Assembly (NCBI RefSeq): GCF_013414345.1
Contig: NZ_CP058670.1
Span: 1,488,001-1,552,000, forward strand
Direction of reading: 5' to 3'
DNA from: Microcella indica
Lineage (GTDB): Bacteria; Actinomycetota; Actinomycetes; Actinomycetales; Microbacteriaceae
Length of the DNA: 64,000 nucleotides
In this document: positions 36,903-45,290 of the stretch, piece by piece
Position numbering within the stretch: position 1 is the stretch's first letter
Layout: every line of letters begins with the position of its first letter
Translations under genes and position numbers: made by a program
Notes under the pieces: model-generated
The model's database searches: none
What the model saw: the letters and a program-made list of their open reading frames with translations, nothing else
What the model was told of the DNA's origin: nothing

Positions 36903-37364
36903 TCAGAAGGGCGTGAGGTGAGGCAGGACGAGGCGGACAGCTCGCACCGCCTCCTGAGCGACGGTGATCGCATCCGTCGCGTCATCCGCCGTCGCGGACG
37001 GGGTGTCAACAGACGGGTACTCGTTGTCGTTGCGTGCACGACGGATGCGGTCCACCTGACGGCCGATCCGATTCGGCGGGTCGAGCTGGGCAGAGACCGC
37101 CTCCGTGACGGCGATGTGGCCACCCGAGCGGGTGGGCCGGATGCCCTGCGCGAGCAGGAGCGAGGTGAGCGCCTTGCGTGCCGCGTCGTAGGCAAGTGCC
37201 AGCGCGCCGACGGGGTCTTCCTCCACGATCGACCTGGCTGCCGTGACGTGGGTGTCGCACAGCTCCAGGGAGCGCTCAGCGAATTCAGGTTGCGCGGCGA
37301 CCCTCTCGAGTTCACCGCGGTGCAGAAGCTGCTCGATCGTCGCCCGGCCCTGCTCCCATGTCAT
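36903..37364 (-). CDS. HEPN-domain protein, probable RNase toxin
   Basis: 153 residues, all-helical. AARSIVEEDPVGALALAYDAARKALTSLLLAQGIRPTRSGGHIAV is a HEPN helix bundle. RQVDRIRRARNDNEYP is the catalytic-helix region (R-x-RN-x-x-EY variant of Rx4-6H). HEPN proteins are metal-independent RNases and the toxin of HEPN/MNT modules. It overlaps the upstream HTH-MNT gene by 4 nt. Confidence 0.85.
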   Translation of the reverse strand: MTWEQGRATIEQLLHRGELERVAAQPEFAERSLELCDTHVTAARSIVEEDPVGALALAYDAARKALTSLLLAQGIRPTRSGGHIAVTEAVSAQLDPPNRIGRQVDRIRRARNDNEYPSVDTPSATADDATDAITVAQEAVRAVRLVLPHLTPF

Positions 37365-37951
37365 GCGCTTACTCCGGTGTCGACGTCAAGGTCGACCCAT
37401 GGTCGCGCACGCACCGTCGCGACGAAAGGATCATCCACAGTCGCCCATCGCTCCGGGGTGATCGTCGTGGCGTTGACCTCCCGACGCAGCCGACCCTCTG
37501 CTCGCCGCAGAGCGTCGTACAGCTCATCGCGATCAGGTCGCCCGACTACGAGCAGATCGATGTCACCGGGCGGCGGGCCGGGCTCTCCACGGCGTCGCGC
37601 GGCCCACGAGCCGAAGAGCACCGCCTGCACGATGCCCGGCACCGACGACAATTCGCGGGCGACGACGGGCTGCGGCCCGTGCGCGAACATCGCGATCTCC
37701 CGCACCGCCTCGGCAAGAGGGTGGCGCACGTTGAGTCGGTAGACCGCTCGACGCCCCACCGGAGTCGCCTCGATGATGCCCGCGTCGTGCAGGCGGGCAA
37801 GCTCGCGCGTCACCGTGGGCAGGCTCGCGTCGACGTGCCGCGCCAAGTCGGCCGCCGTCTCCCCTCGATGGCTGAGCTCGAGGGTGGCCAGGATCTGCCC
37901 CTGCGCGTCGGATCGCAGAAGAGGGAAGATCGCCGGTGCCTCTACTTTCAT
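37361..37951 (-). CDS. Winged-HTH fused to MNT nucleotidyltransferase, antitoxin of the HEPN pair
   Basis: 196 residues. Residues 1-80 form a winged HTH (LLRSDAQGQILATLELSHRGETAADLARHVDASLPTVTRELARLHDAGIIEATPVGRRAVYRLN). Residues about 100-190 are a minimal nucleotidyltransferase with LFGSWAARRRG and GDIDLLVVG (GS...DxD). In HEPN/MNT modules the MNT inactivates HEPN by AMPylation; here it also carries its own DNA-binding domain. The ATG at 37949-37951 lies within a palindrome and lacks a ribosome site, so the transcript is probably leaderless. Confidence 0.88.
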   Translation of the reverse strand: MKVEAPAIFPLLRSDAQGQILATLELSHRGETAADLARHVDASLPTVTRELARLHDAGIIEATPVGRRAVYRLNVRHPLAEAVREIAMFAHGPQPVVARELSSVPGIVQAVLFGSWAARRRGEPGPPPGDIDLLVVGRPDRDELYDALRRAEGRLRREVNATTITPERWATVDDPFVATVRARPWVDLDVDTGVSA

Positions 37952-37976
37952 AAACAAGATGCTAGCATTTGTTTAT
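37950..37976. promoter_or_regulatory. Operator-like palindrome at the HTH-MNT/HEPN start
   Basis: ATAAACAAGATGCT faces AGCATTTGTTTAT: a 13-bp inverted repeat with one bulged base, AT-rich and overlapping the start codon of the HTH-MNT gene. It is the likely binding site for its winged HTH. Confidence 0.68.
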
Positions 37977-38020
37977 TGAAAGTTTATAGGGATCTGTGGC
38001 GAGCCCGTTGCCCAAGCCCG

Positions 38021-39598
38021 TCAGTCTGGCACCGCCACCGCCGCTGCGGCTGGGGATTCGGCCTCGGCCCGCACGTGACGCGGGCCCACGATCGCCGCGA
38101 CCACCGCGGTGACGACGAGCACGGCGGCCGCGACGAGCAATGCCGTCGTCGTGCCGTCGAGGAACGCCTGGCGCGCCGCCGCGATGACCGGCTCGGCTGC
38201 GGCACCCCATTGCGCGACCATCGGCGACTGCGTGAACGCGATCGAGCCCTCCACCGCCTCCGCCGCCGGCCCGGACAGGCCCACCGCGACGTCGGCGACA
38301 CCGGTGCGGTAGACGTCCGCGAGCACGCTGCCGAGCACGGCGATGCCGAGCGCGCTGCCGAACTCGCGCGAGAGGTCGTTGACCGCCGAAGCGACGCCCT
38401 GCTTCTCGTGCGGCAGCGCTTGCGTGATGACCGTCGTCGACGGCGTGCCCGCGAGTGCCATTCCCGCGGCGAACACGACGAGCCCGAGCGCGAACACCCA
38501 GTAGAGGAAGTCCACCTCGAGGAAGGACATGATCGCGAAGCGGCCCGCCATGAGCACGAGCCCGAGCGGCACGACGCGGCGGTAGCCGAACCGCTCGGCG
38601 ATGCGCGGGGCGTTGCGGGCCAGCGGGATCATCACGAACGGCAGCGGCAGCAGGCACACCGCCGCCATGAGCGGGCTCAGCTCCACCACGAACTGCAGGT
38701 ACTGCAACGCGGTGAAGAAAAACCCGAACGCGGCGAAGAACTGCACCGTCAGCACGAGACTGCCCGCCCCGAGCCCGCGCACCAGGAACAGACGCGGGTC
38801 GAGCAGAGCATCCCGCCGCCGCAGCTCCCACAGCACGAACGCGACCGCCGCCGCGAGACCCACCGCGAGCGCGACCTTCGGGCCCGGCTCCTCGGCGTCC
38901 GTCGCCGCGATCTCGATGATGCCGAACACGATGCCGCCCACCGCCACCAACGAGAGCAGGGCGGCCGGGGTGTCGAAGCGCGGAGGGTGAGCATCCCGAC
39001 TCGGGGGAATCACCGCCGCCGACAGGATGAGCCCCGTCACCGCGAGCGTCACGTTCAGCCAGAAGAAGGAGTGCCAGTCGAAGAACTCCAGCAGCAGGCC
39101 CGAGCCGAACAGGCCCAGCACCGCTCCGCTGCCCGCCACGCCGACCCAGACGCCGACGGCCTTGCCGCGCTCGGCGGGCGGGAAGCTCGTCGTGATGACC
39201 GAGAGCGTCGTCGGCATGATCGCCGCCGCGCCGATGCCCATGACGGCGCGCAAGACGATGAGGGTGCCCGGGTCGGCTGCGAACGCCGCGCCCACCGCCG
39301 CCGCTCCGAACAGGGCGAGGCCCACCATGAGGATGCCCTTGCGGCCCAGCCGGTCGCCGATCGCGCCGGCCGCGAGCAGCAGGCCCGCGAAGACGACCGT
39401 GTAGGCGTCGACGATCCAGGTGAGCTCGGTCTGCGTCGCGCCCAGGTCGCGCGCGAGGCTCGGCAGGGCCACGTTGAGGCCGCTCACCGCGGAGACGACC
39501 GTCATGAGCGAGAGGGCGACGGTGAGGAGGATGAGGCGGCGGCGGCGCGGGGTGAGGGCAGGTGCCGGGGTGGCTGTCGGTGCCGTGGTGGGCCTCAT
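38021..39598 (-). CDS. MFS drug exporter, DHA2-like (14-helix type)
   Basis: 525 residues. ARDLGATQTELTWIVDAYTVVFAGLLLAAGAIGDRLGRKGILMVGLALFGAAA contains motif A (GDRLGRKG) and the motif D1 region. RAVMGIGAAAIMPTTLSVI is motif B, and GVAGSGAVLGLFGSGLLLEFFDWHSFFWLNV is motif C of the DHA family. Length and hydrophobic pattern fit 14 membrane helices. A perfect AGGAGG lies 5 nt before the ATG. It is divergent from a TetR regulator and shares a palindromic operator with it, so its export substrate probably induces it. Confidence 0.92.
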   Translation of the reverse strand: MRPTTAPTATPAPALTPRRRRLILLTVALSLMTVVSAVSGLNVALPSLARDLGATQTELTWIVDAYTVVFAGLLLAAGAIGDRLGRKGILMVGLALFGAAAVGAAFAADPGTLIVLRAVMGIGAAAIMPTTLSVITTSFPPAERGKAVGVWVGVAGSGAVLGLFGSGLLLEFFDWHSFFWLNVTLAVTGLILSAAVIPPSRDAHPPRFDTPAALLSLVAVGGIVFGIIEIAATDAEEPGPKVALAVGLAAAVAFVLWELRRRDALLDPRLFLVRGLGAGSLVLTVQFFAAFGFFFTALQYLQFVVELSPLMAAVCLLPLPFVMIPLARNAPRIAERFGYRRVVPLGLVLMAGRFAIMSFLEVDFLYWVFALGLVVFAAGMALAGTPSTTVITQALPHEKQGVASAVNDLSREFGSALGIAVLGSVLADVYRTGVADVAVGLSGPAAEAVEGSIAFTQSPMVAQWGAAAEPVIAAARQAFLDGTTTALLVAAAVLVVTAVVAAIVGPRHVRAEAESPAAAAVAVPD

Positions 39599-39608
39599 GA
39601 ATTCCTCC

Positions 39609-39626
39609 TGAGGAATTAATTCCTCA
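39609..39626. promoter_or_regulatory. TetR operator TGAGGAATTAATTCCTCA
   Basis: A perfect 18-bp palindrome between the divergent MFS and TetR genes, 10 nt upstream of the MFS start codon and abutting its ribosome site. Symmetry, length and position are typical of a TetR dimer site. Confidence 0.8.
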
Positions 39627-39680
39627 TGTGATGAAATCACTAGGGATGCGCGGCGCGGGCCGCAAGAAGGGCGCGCGGTT

Positions 39681-40361
39681 GTGGCTGATAGAGGTGCGGG
39701 GGCCGGGCGTCGGGCGGGGCGGCGGCCGGGCGCGTCGAGCGCCGCCGAGAGCCGCGAGACCATCGAGCGGGTCGCGCGCGAGCAGTTCGCCGAGCTCGGG
39801 TACGAGAAGGTGAGCGTGCGCGGCATCGCCCGTGCGGCCGACGTCGACCCGAAGCTCGTGCACCACTACTACGGAGGCAAGGAGGCGCTCTTCGCCGCGA
39901 TCGTGCAGCTGCCGCTCGCCCCCGCCGACATCGTGGCCGAGCTCGGCACGCCGAGCGACGACTCCCCCGGCACGCGCCTCGCCCGCATCATCCTCGACCT
40001 GCAGGCGAACCCGATCGCGCGCATGACGATGATGAGCATCGTCCGCGCGGCCGCGAACGAGCGGCACGCGGCCGAGCGCATCCGGTCGATCCTCACGCAG
40101 CGGCTCTTCGAACCCCTCGCCCGGCAACTGGGGGTGGATCGGCCGCAGCTGCGAGCATCCCTCGCCGGGTCTCAAGTCGTGGGGCTCATGATGGCGCGCC
40201 ACGTCGTCCAGCTGCCCGCGCTCGTCGCGGCCTCCGATGCCGAGCTTGCGGAGCTGCTCGGCGCCACGATCGATGCGGCGCTCGGGGTCGGTGGGGCTGG
40301 GGTGTACGGGGCTGGGGCGCCGGGGGCTTGGGGGGCGTCTGGGACGTCGGGGGCACAGTAG
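39681..40361 (+). CDS. TetR-family repressor of the MFS exporter
   Basis: 226 residues. RETIERVAREQFAELGYEKVSVRGIARAADVDPKLVHHYYGGKEALFAAIV is the TetR HTH. The C-terminal domain (PGTRLARIILDLQANPIARMTMMSIVRAAANERHAAERIR) belongs to the group with MFS partners. The last 25 residues are a Gly/Ala-rich tail of unclear value. The GTG start at 39681 is uncertain; a GTG 48 nt downstream would still keep the HTH. Confidence 0.87.
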   Translation: MADRGAGAGRRAGRRPGASSAAESRETIERVAREQFAELGYEKVSVRGIARAADVDPKLVHHYYGGKEALFAAIVQLPLAPADIVAELGTPSDDSPGTRLARIILDLQANPIARMTMMSIVRAAANERHAAERIRSILTQRLFEPLARQLGVDRPQLRASLAGSQVVGLMMARHVVQLPALVAASDAELAELLGATIDAALGVGGAGVYGAGAPGAWGASGTSGAQ

Positions 40362-40438
40362 ACCTGCACCGATCCTCCCCACCTTCCCCTCGCGTGACGT
40401 ATCCCCAGCCCGAGATCGACGCACTCCACCGTCGGTGG

Positions 40439-40454
40439 TCGAATGTATGTTCGA
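40439..40454. promoter_or_regulatory. LexA (SOS) box upstream of the DUF222-HNH gene
   Basis: TCGAATGTATGTTCGA differs at one position from the actinobacterial SOS consensus TCGAAC-N4-GTTCGA. It lies 40 nt upstream of the chosen start codon. DUF222-HNH (13E12) genes of Mycobacterium are known to carry such boxes. Confidence 0.72.
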
Positions 40455-40493
40455 ATCACGAACCAGCACACGGCACCGCGGAGGGAGGCGACC

Positions 40494-42050
40494 ATGACCA
40501 TCACGACGACGCTCGCGCCGCCGATGCCCGCGGTGCCCGCCGCCGCGTTACCGCGCCACCCCAGCCGGGGCGCGACGGACGACACCATCAGTGAGGTGAG
40601 CGGCGTCGTCGAGGTGGCGGGCGCACTCACTGCTGCTCGGGATGCCCTTGCCGCCGTCCCGCGCGAGGTGCAGGCGTTTCGCGCTCTGGACGACGCCGAG
40701 CTGCTCGACCTCACCCGCCTCGCGGCCGACGAGGTGCGCCTGGCGCAACTGCACGTGTCGCTTCTCGCCGGGGAGATCGCCCGACGGTCCGCCCCCGAGC
40801 TCGGCCACTCCGGTCTCGCGCAACGCACCGGGCACCGCACCCCCGAGGAGATGGTGCGCGTGACGACGGGAACCCGCGTCGCCGACGCCCGCACCGCCGT
40901 GCGCGTCGGCACATCGGTGGGCGGCGAGACGCCGACGCCGCTGGGCGACGCCGTGCTGGCCGGGACGGTGAGTGTCGCCGTCGCCGACGCCGTACGCACG
41001 GGGCTCGGCCGGCCGACCAGCACGATGAGCGAGACCGACCTCGAGGCCGCCGCCGAACGGCTTCTGCCCCGACTGGACGGGCTCGACGCCGACCGCGCCG
41101 CCCGCGAGGCCCGCGCCGTGCGCGACGCACTCGACCTCGCCGGCATCGCCGACCGCGAAGAGGCCCGCAGGCAGCAGCGCTCCTTCCGACTCGGCCGCCG
41201 CGCCGACGGCATGGGCTACGCCCACTGGGTCCTCGACCCGGAAACCTTCGCCCTCGTCAGCGACGTCTACGACCGCATCACCTCACCCCGACGCCACGAG
41301 CCGCGATTCCAGAGCGACACCGAGCGAGAGCACGATGCCCCAGAAGCCGCGCATCCCGCCCTCGACGACGACCGCACCCCCGAGCAGCGCGCCAGCGACA
41401 CGATCGCCGAACTCCTGCGCCAGGGCGCCGCCGCCGACACCAGCCAGCTGCTCGGAGACGAGCCGGTCGGCGTGCGCATGATCGTCGCCGCCCGCACCCT
41501 CGAGAAGCGCCGCGGCCAAGGCTGGATCGACGGACACCCCGACGCCGTCTCCGTCGCCACCATCGAGCGCCGCGCGTGCACCGCCGGCACCATCACCCTC
41601 ACCGTCGACGGCGACCCCGACAATGCCGGCCAACCCCTCAACCTCGGCCGCGAACGCCGCCTGTTCACCCGCGCCCAAAGACTCGCCCTCACCGCCCGCG
41701 ACGGCGGATGCCGCTGGCCCGGCTGCGAACGACCACCCTCCTGGTGCGAAGCCCACCACATCCACCACTGGCACCGCGACCACGGCACCACCGACATCGC
41801 CGACGGAATCCTCCTGTGCCGCCACCACCACCTCCTGGCCCACAACAACGGATGGGAAATCCACCGCGCCGGCCCCAGCTACCAACTCATCCCACCACCA
41901 AGCCCACCCCCATCACGGCACGGCCCCCAAGCGAATGCCCGGCCCGGCACCCATCGCGGAGACCCGCCTGCCGAGCACGGCAACCCGCCCGCTGAGCCGA
42001 TCGACATGCCCAGCCGCAGCCCCGCACTACGCGACGCGCTCCGTGCGTGA
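40494..42050 (+). CDS. DUF222 / HNH endonuclease (13E12 repeat family)
   Basis: 518 residues. The N-terminal DUF222 (about 30-330) holds LLDLTRLAADEVRLAQLHVSLLAGEIARRS and the basic REEARRQQRSFRLGRRADGMGYAHWVLDPE. The C-terminal HNH nuclease has CRWPGCERPPSWCEAHHIHHW, then GILLCRHHHLLAH. The tail is Pro-rich. Such genes are multi-copy in many actinobacteria and probably ride with repeats. ATG 40494 is chosen because GGAGGGAGG lies 5 nt upstream; an ATG at 40443 would overlap the LexA box. Confidence 0.9.
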   Translation: MTITTTLAPPMPAVPAAALPRHPSRGATDDTISEVSGVVEVAGALTAARDALAAVPREVQAFRALDDAELLDLTRLAADEVRLAQLHVSLLAGEIARRSAPELGHSGLAQRTGHRTPEEMVRVTTGTRVADARTAVRVGTSVGGETPTPLGDAVLAGTVSVAVADAVRTGLGRPTSTMSETDLEAAAERLLPRLDGLDADRAAREARAVRDALDLAGIADREEARRQQRSFRLGRRADGMGYAHWVLDPETFALVSDVYDRITSPRRHEPRFQSDTEREHDAPEAAHPALDDDRTPEQRASDTIAELLRQGAAADTSQLLGDEPVGVRMIVAARTLEKRRGQGWIDGHPDAVSVATIERRACTAGTITLTVDGDPDNAGQPLNLGRERRLFTRAQRLALTARDGGCRWPGCERPPSWCEAHHIHHWHRDHGTTDIADGILLCRHHHLLAHNNGWEIHRAGPSYQLIPPPSPPPSRHGPQANARPGTHRGDPPAEHGNPPAEPIDMPSRSPALRDALRA

Positions 42051-42090
42051 ACGGGAGCGCGCCCGACAGCACCCCAACTACTCTGGGAGC

Positions 42091-42351
42091 ATGAGCGCGC
42101 GCAGCAGGAGCATTGGCAGGCGCATCATGTTCATCGCCGGCATCCTCGTCTTCCTGGTCGGCGTCGCCATCACGATCATCACCCCCGACGCCATCGCCCT
42201 CGGGCTCGCGCTGCTCATTGTCGGCGTCGTCCTCGTCTCCCTCTCGGGCGCGCGACGGCAGGGCGCAGAACCATACGGTCCTGACCAGCGCCACGCAGAC
42301 CAGCGCGACGCGGACGGCCCCGCGGCCGACACCCACGAACGGACCAGCTGA
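42091..42351 (+). CDS. Small two-helix membrane protein
   Basis: 86 residues: a basic N-terminus (SARSRSIGRRIM), two close hydrophobic helices (FIAGILVFLVGVAITIITPDAIALGLALLIVGVVLVSLSG), and a polar, charged tail. No family recognised. Its stop codon shares one base with the pcp start (TGATG), so the two are coupled. Confidence 0.72.
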   Translation: MSARSRSIGRRIMFIAGILVFLVGVAITIITPDAIALGLALLIVGVVLVSLSGARRQGAEPYGPDQRHADQRDADGPAADTHERTS

Positions 42352-43103
42352 TGCACCTCCCCACCGTTCTCGTCACCGGCTTCGAGCCCTTCGACGGCGC
42401 CGACGTCAACCCCAGCGGCGAGATCGCCCGCCGACTGGGCGAGCTCGGGCACCCCGACTGCCACCTCGTCGCCGAGGTGCTGCCCGTCTCCTTCGCACGC
42501 GCCCCGCAGCTGCTCGCCGCCGCACTCGACGCGCACCGGCCCGACATACTCCTCATGCTCGGCCTCGCCGAGAACCGGCACGCCCTCACGCCCGAACGCG
42601 TCGCGCTCAACCTCGCCGACGCGGCCATCCCCGACAACGACGGCGACCAGCCCACGGATGCTCCGCTCGAGCCCCACGGACCCCCCGCGCGCTTCACCGA
42701 CCACCCGGTCAAGCACATCGCCGCCGCCATCGACGCCGCCGGCATCCCCGCGCAGGTGTCGCTCACCGCCGGCAGCTACGTGTGCAACGCCGTGCTGTAC
42801 ACCGCCCTCGGCATCGCCGAGCAGCGCGGCGATGCTCGAAAGCACAGTGCCGAGCAGCGCGGCGAGCACGGCAAGCACAGCGCCGACGCGAGCACCGCCC
42901 CGACCGACACCACTGCCGGCACCACCGCCGAGCACGGTGAGCACAGCGAGCACGGTGAGCACGCTCGGCACCCTCGCCTGAGTGCGGGGTTCATCCACGT
43001 TCCGGCGACGCCGCAGCTCGGCGGCGACCCGCGCTTCACGCTCGACGAGCTCGAGCGGGGCATCCGCATCGCCATCACGACGATCCTCGACGAGCCCGCG
43101 TGA
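42351..43103 (+). CDS. pcp: Pyroglutamyl-peptidase I with a low-complexity insertion
   Basis: 250 residues. Removes N-terminal pyroglutamate from peptides in the cytoplasm. VLVTGFEPFDGADVNPSGEIARRL is the family opening; the triad is Glu in MLGLAENRHALTPERVALN, Cys in GSYVCNAVLYTALG and His in AGFIHVP. The usual length is about 215. The excess is a His/Glu/Ala-rich insertion of about 40 residues (EHGEHSEHGEH repeats) between the Cys and His segments, encoded by GAGCACGGTGAGCACAGC-type repeats around 42830-42970. It probably loops out of the fold. Confidence 0.9.
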   Translation: MHLPTVLVTGFEPFDGADVNPSGEIARRLGELGHPDCHLVAEVLPVSFARAPQLLAAALDAHRPDILLMLGLAENRHALTPERVALNLADAAIPDNDGDQPTDAPLEPHGPPARFTDHPVKHIAAAIDAAGIPAQVSLTAGSYVCNAVLYTALGIAEQRGDARKHSAEQRGEHGKHSADASTAPTDTTAGTTAEHGEHSEHGEHARHPRLSAGFIHVPATPQLGGDPRFTLDELERGIRIAITTILDEPA

Positions 43104-43546
43104 CGGACGCGGCAGTCATCCGGGTCTCGGCCGTGCTCGCCGTCGACGACGCCGGCCGACTGCTGCTCGTGCGCAAGCGCGGCACGAGCGTGTGGATGCA
43201 GCCCGGCGGCAAGCCCGAACCCGGTGAGACCGCCGCCGAAACCCTCGCGCGCGAACTGCACGAAGAGCTCGGCGCGCGCGTCGACCCCGCCGCCCTCGAA
43301 CCGCTCGGCACGTTCACGACTGCCGCCGCCAACGAAGCTGGCACGACCCTCATCGCCGACGTCTTCCGCACCGAGCTTCCCGGCCCGCTCGCCGCCGCCG
43401 CCGAAATCGACGCCGTCACCTGGATGCACCCCCGCGAGTTCCCGCAGCATCGACTCGCCCCGCTCATCACCGAGCACATGCTCGCGTTCCTGTCCGCGCC
43501 CGCCCGGCGCGGAACAGACGGCGACAACCCCGCCAGCGCACCCTGA
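43100..43546 (+). CDS. NUDIX hydrolase
   Basis: 148 residues, GTG start overlapping the pcp stop by 4 nt. The Nudix box lies at residues 36-58 (GGKPEPGE...RELHEELG, complete GX5EX7REUXEEXGU). The fold suggests a small NDP-X or nucleotide hydrolase; the substrate is not predictable. Last gene of the short operon starting at 42091. Confidence 0.9.
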   Translation: MTDAAVIRVSAVLAVDDAGRLLLVRKRGTSVWMQPGGKPEPGETAAETLARELHEELGARVDPAALEPLGTFTTAAANEAGTTLIADVFRTELPGPLAAAAEIDAVTWMHPREFPQHRLAPLITEHMLAFLSAPARRGTDGDNPASAP

Positions 43547-43619
43547 CCCTCGCCGCGGTCTGCATGCACTGCAGGCGCCGCGAAACCCGCCCGCAACGTG
43601 CCCTTGCTAGCGTGAGGTC

Positions 43620-45290
43620 ATGGAGCTCGAGCTCGACACCTTCGGCACGACGGCCCTCATCCTCGTGCTCGCCGCCGCGATCGCTGTCCTCGCCCACCGC
43701 GCCCGGCAGCCGCTCATCATCGCCTTCATCGTCGTCGGGATCATCGCCGGGCCGAGCGTCTTCGACTGGGTGCACGAAGCCGAAGCCCTGGAGCTGTTCG
43801 CCGAAATCGGCATCGCCATCCTGCTGTTCCTCGTCGGCCTGAAGCTCGACGTGAACCTCGTGCGCTCTGTCGGGCCCGTCGCCCTCGCCACCGGGCTCGG
43901 CCAGATCGTCGTCACCGCCATCGTCGGCTTCGGCATCGCGACGCTCTTCGGCCTCGACCTGCTCGCCGCGGCCGTCGTCGGTGTCGCCATCACGTTCTCC
44001 TCCACGATCATCGTCGTCAAGCTGCTCGCCGACCAGCGCGAACTCGACGAGCTGCACGGGCGCGTCGCCCTCGGTCTGCTCATCGTGCAAGACGTCGTCG
44101 TCATCATCGTCATGATCGTGCTGACCAGCCTCGGCGAAGGCACGACCGACGTCGGCGCCGAAGCACTGCGCATCCTGCTCAGTGGCGGCGGTCTGCTGCT
44201 CGGCATCGCCATCGCCATGCGCTGGGTGCTGCCATGGCTGCTCGACCGCGTCGCCACCAGCCAAGAGCTGCTCATCGTGTGGAGCGTCGCGTGGGCGATC
44301 GGCATCGCCGCCCTCACCGACGTGCTCGGCTTCTCCATCGAGGTCGGTGCATTCCTCGCCGGCTTCGCCCTCGCCTCCACCCGCTATCGCGAGCAGGTGC
44401 ACGCCTCCCTCAGCGGCCTGCGCGACTTCCTGCTGCTGTTCTTCTTCATCGTGCTCGGCGCCGAACTCGACTTCGCGGCGATCGGCGCGCAGGTGCCGCT
44501 CGCGATCGCACTCTCGATCTTCGTCCTCGTCGGCACCCCGTTCATCATGATCGCCATCATGAGCCTCATGGGCTACCCGGCGCGCGTCGGCTTCCTCGCC
44601 GGGCTCGCGATCGCGCAGATCAGCGAATTCAGCCTCATCCTCATCGCCCTCACGCGGGACGTCGGCCTCGTCGGGGACGACATCGTGGGGCTCATCACCC
44701 TCATCGCGCTCATCACGATCGGCGGCTCGAGCTACCTCATCCCCTACTCCGAACGCATCGCCACCCGCATCGAACCGTTCCTCTCTCGCCTGCAGCGCCG
44801 CAACCCGCGCGTACCCGAGCCCGCCACCGGCTCCGGATACGACGCGATCGTGTTCGGGCATGGCCGCTTCGGCACGCAGCTCATCCGCGAGCTCGTCGAC
44901 GAGGGCTGTCGCGTGCTGCTCGTCGAGTGGGACCCGTTCGCGGAGGTGCGCCTCGAGGACGAGAAGATCGCCGACCGGGTCGACGTCGTCTTCGGGGATG
45001 CCCGCAGTCCCGACTTCCCCGAGACACTCCCCCTGCACGACGTGCGGTACATCATCTCCACCGTGCCCGACGTCGACACCAACCTCGTGCTGGCCGGCGC
45101 CCTGCGCCACCACGGCGCGACGTGCCCGATCGCCGTCACCGTGCACACCGACAAGCAGGCCAGCGCCTACCGCCCGGCCCTCATCGACGACACGATCTCC
45201 GTCGTGCTGCACCCCTTCCGAGACGCGGCCGACGACGCTCTCGACACTCTGCGCCGGCTGGAGAGCGCCAGGTCGGACGACGAGAGCTAG
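43620..45290 (+). CDS. CPA2-type monovalent cation/proton antiporter with TrkA-N domain
   Basis: 556 residues. Residues 1-380 form a Na+/H+-exchanger domain with about 12 helices (RQPLIIAFIVVGIIAGPSVF; ALGLLIVQDVVVIIVMIVL; FSIEVGAFLAGFALAST). From about residue 405 a TrkA-N/RCK domain (YDAIVFGHGRFGTQLIRELVDEG) binds NAD(H) and gates transport. Members such as KefB/YbaL export K+ during electrophile or osmotic stress. It ends exactly next to the convergent CaCA gene. Confidence 0.92.
   Translation: MELELDTFGTTALILVLAAAIAVLAHRARQPLIIAFIVVGIIAGPSVFDWVHEAEALELFAEIGIAILLFLVGLKLDVNLVRSVGPVALATGLGQIVVTAIVGFGIATLFGLDLLAAAVVGVAITFSSTIIVVKLLADQRELDELHGRVALGLLIVQDVVVIIVMIVLTSLGEGTTDVGAEALRILLSGGGLLLGIAIAMRWVLPWLLDRVATSQELLIVWSVAWAIGIAALTDVLGFSIEVGAFLAGFALASTRYREQVHASLSGLRDFLLLFFFIVLGAELDFAAIGAQVPLAIALSIFVLVGTPFIMIAIMSLMGYPARVGFLAGLAIAQISEFSLILIALTRDVGLVGDDIVGLITLIALITIGGSSYLIPYSERIATRIEPFLSRLQRRNPRVPEPATGSGYDAIVFGHGRFGTQLIRELVDEGCRVLLVEWDPFAEVRLEDEKIADRVDVVFGDARSPDFPETLPLHDVRYIISTVPDVDTNLVLAGALRHHGATCPIAVTVHTDKQASAYRPALIDDTISVVLHPFRDAADDALDTLRRLESARSDDES

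Noticed and set aside
37358-39619. Very long plus-strand open frame across the HTH-MNT and MFS genes
   Set aside because: Arg/His/Glu-rich shadow; the minus strand carries clear HTH, NTase and MFS motifs.
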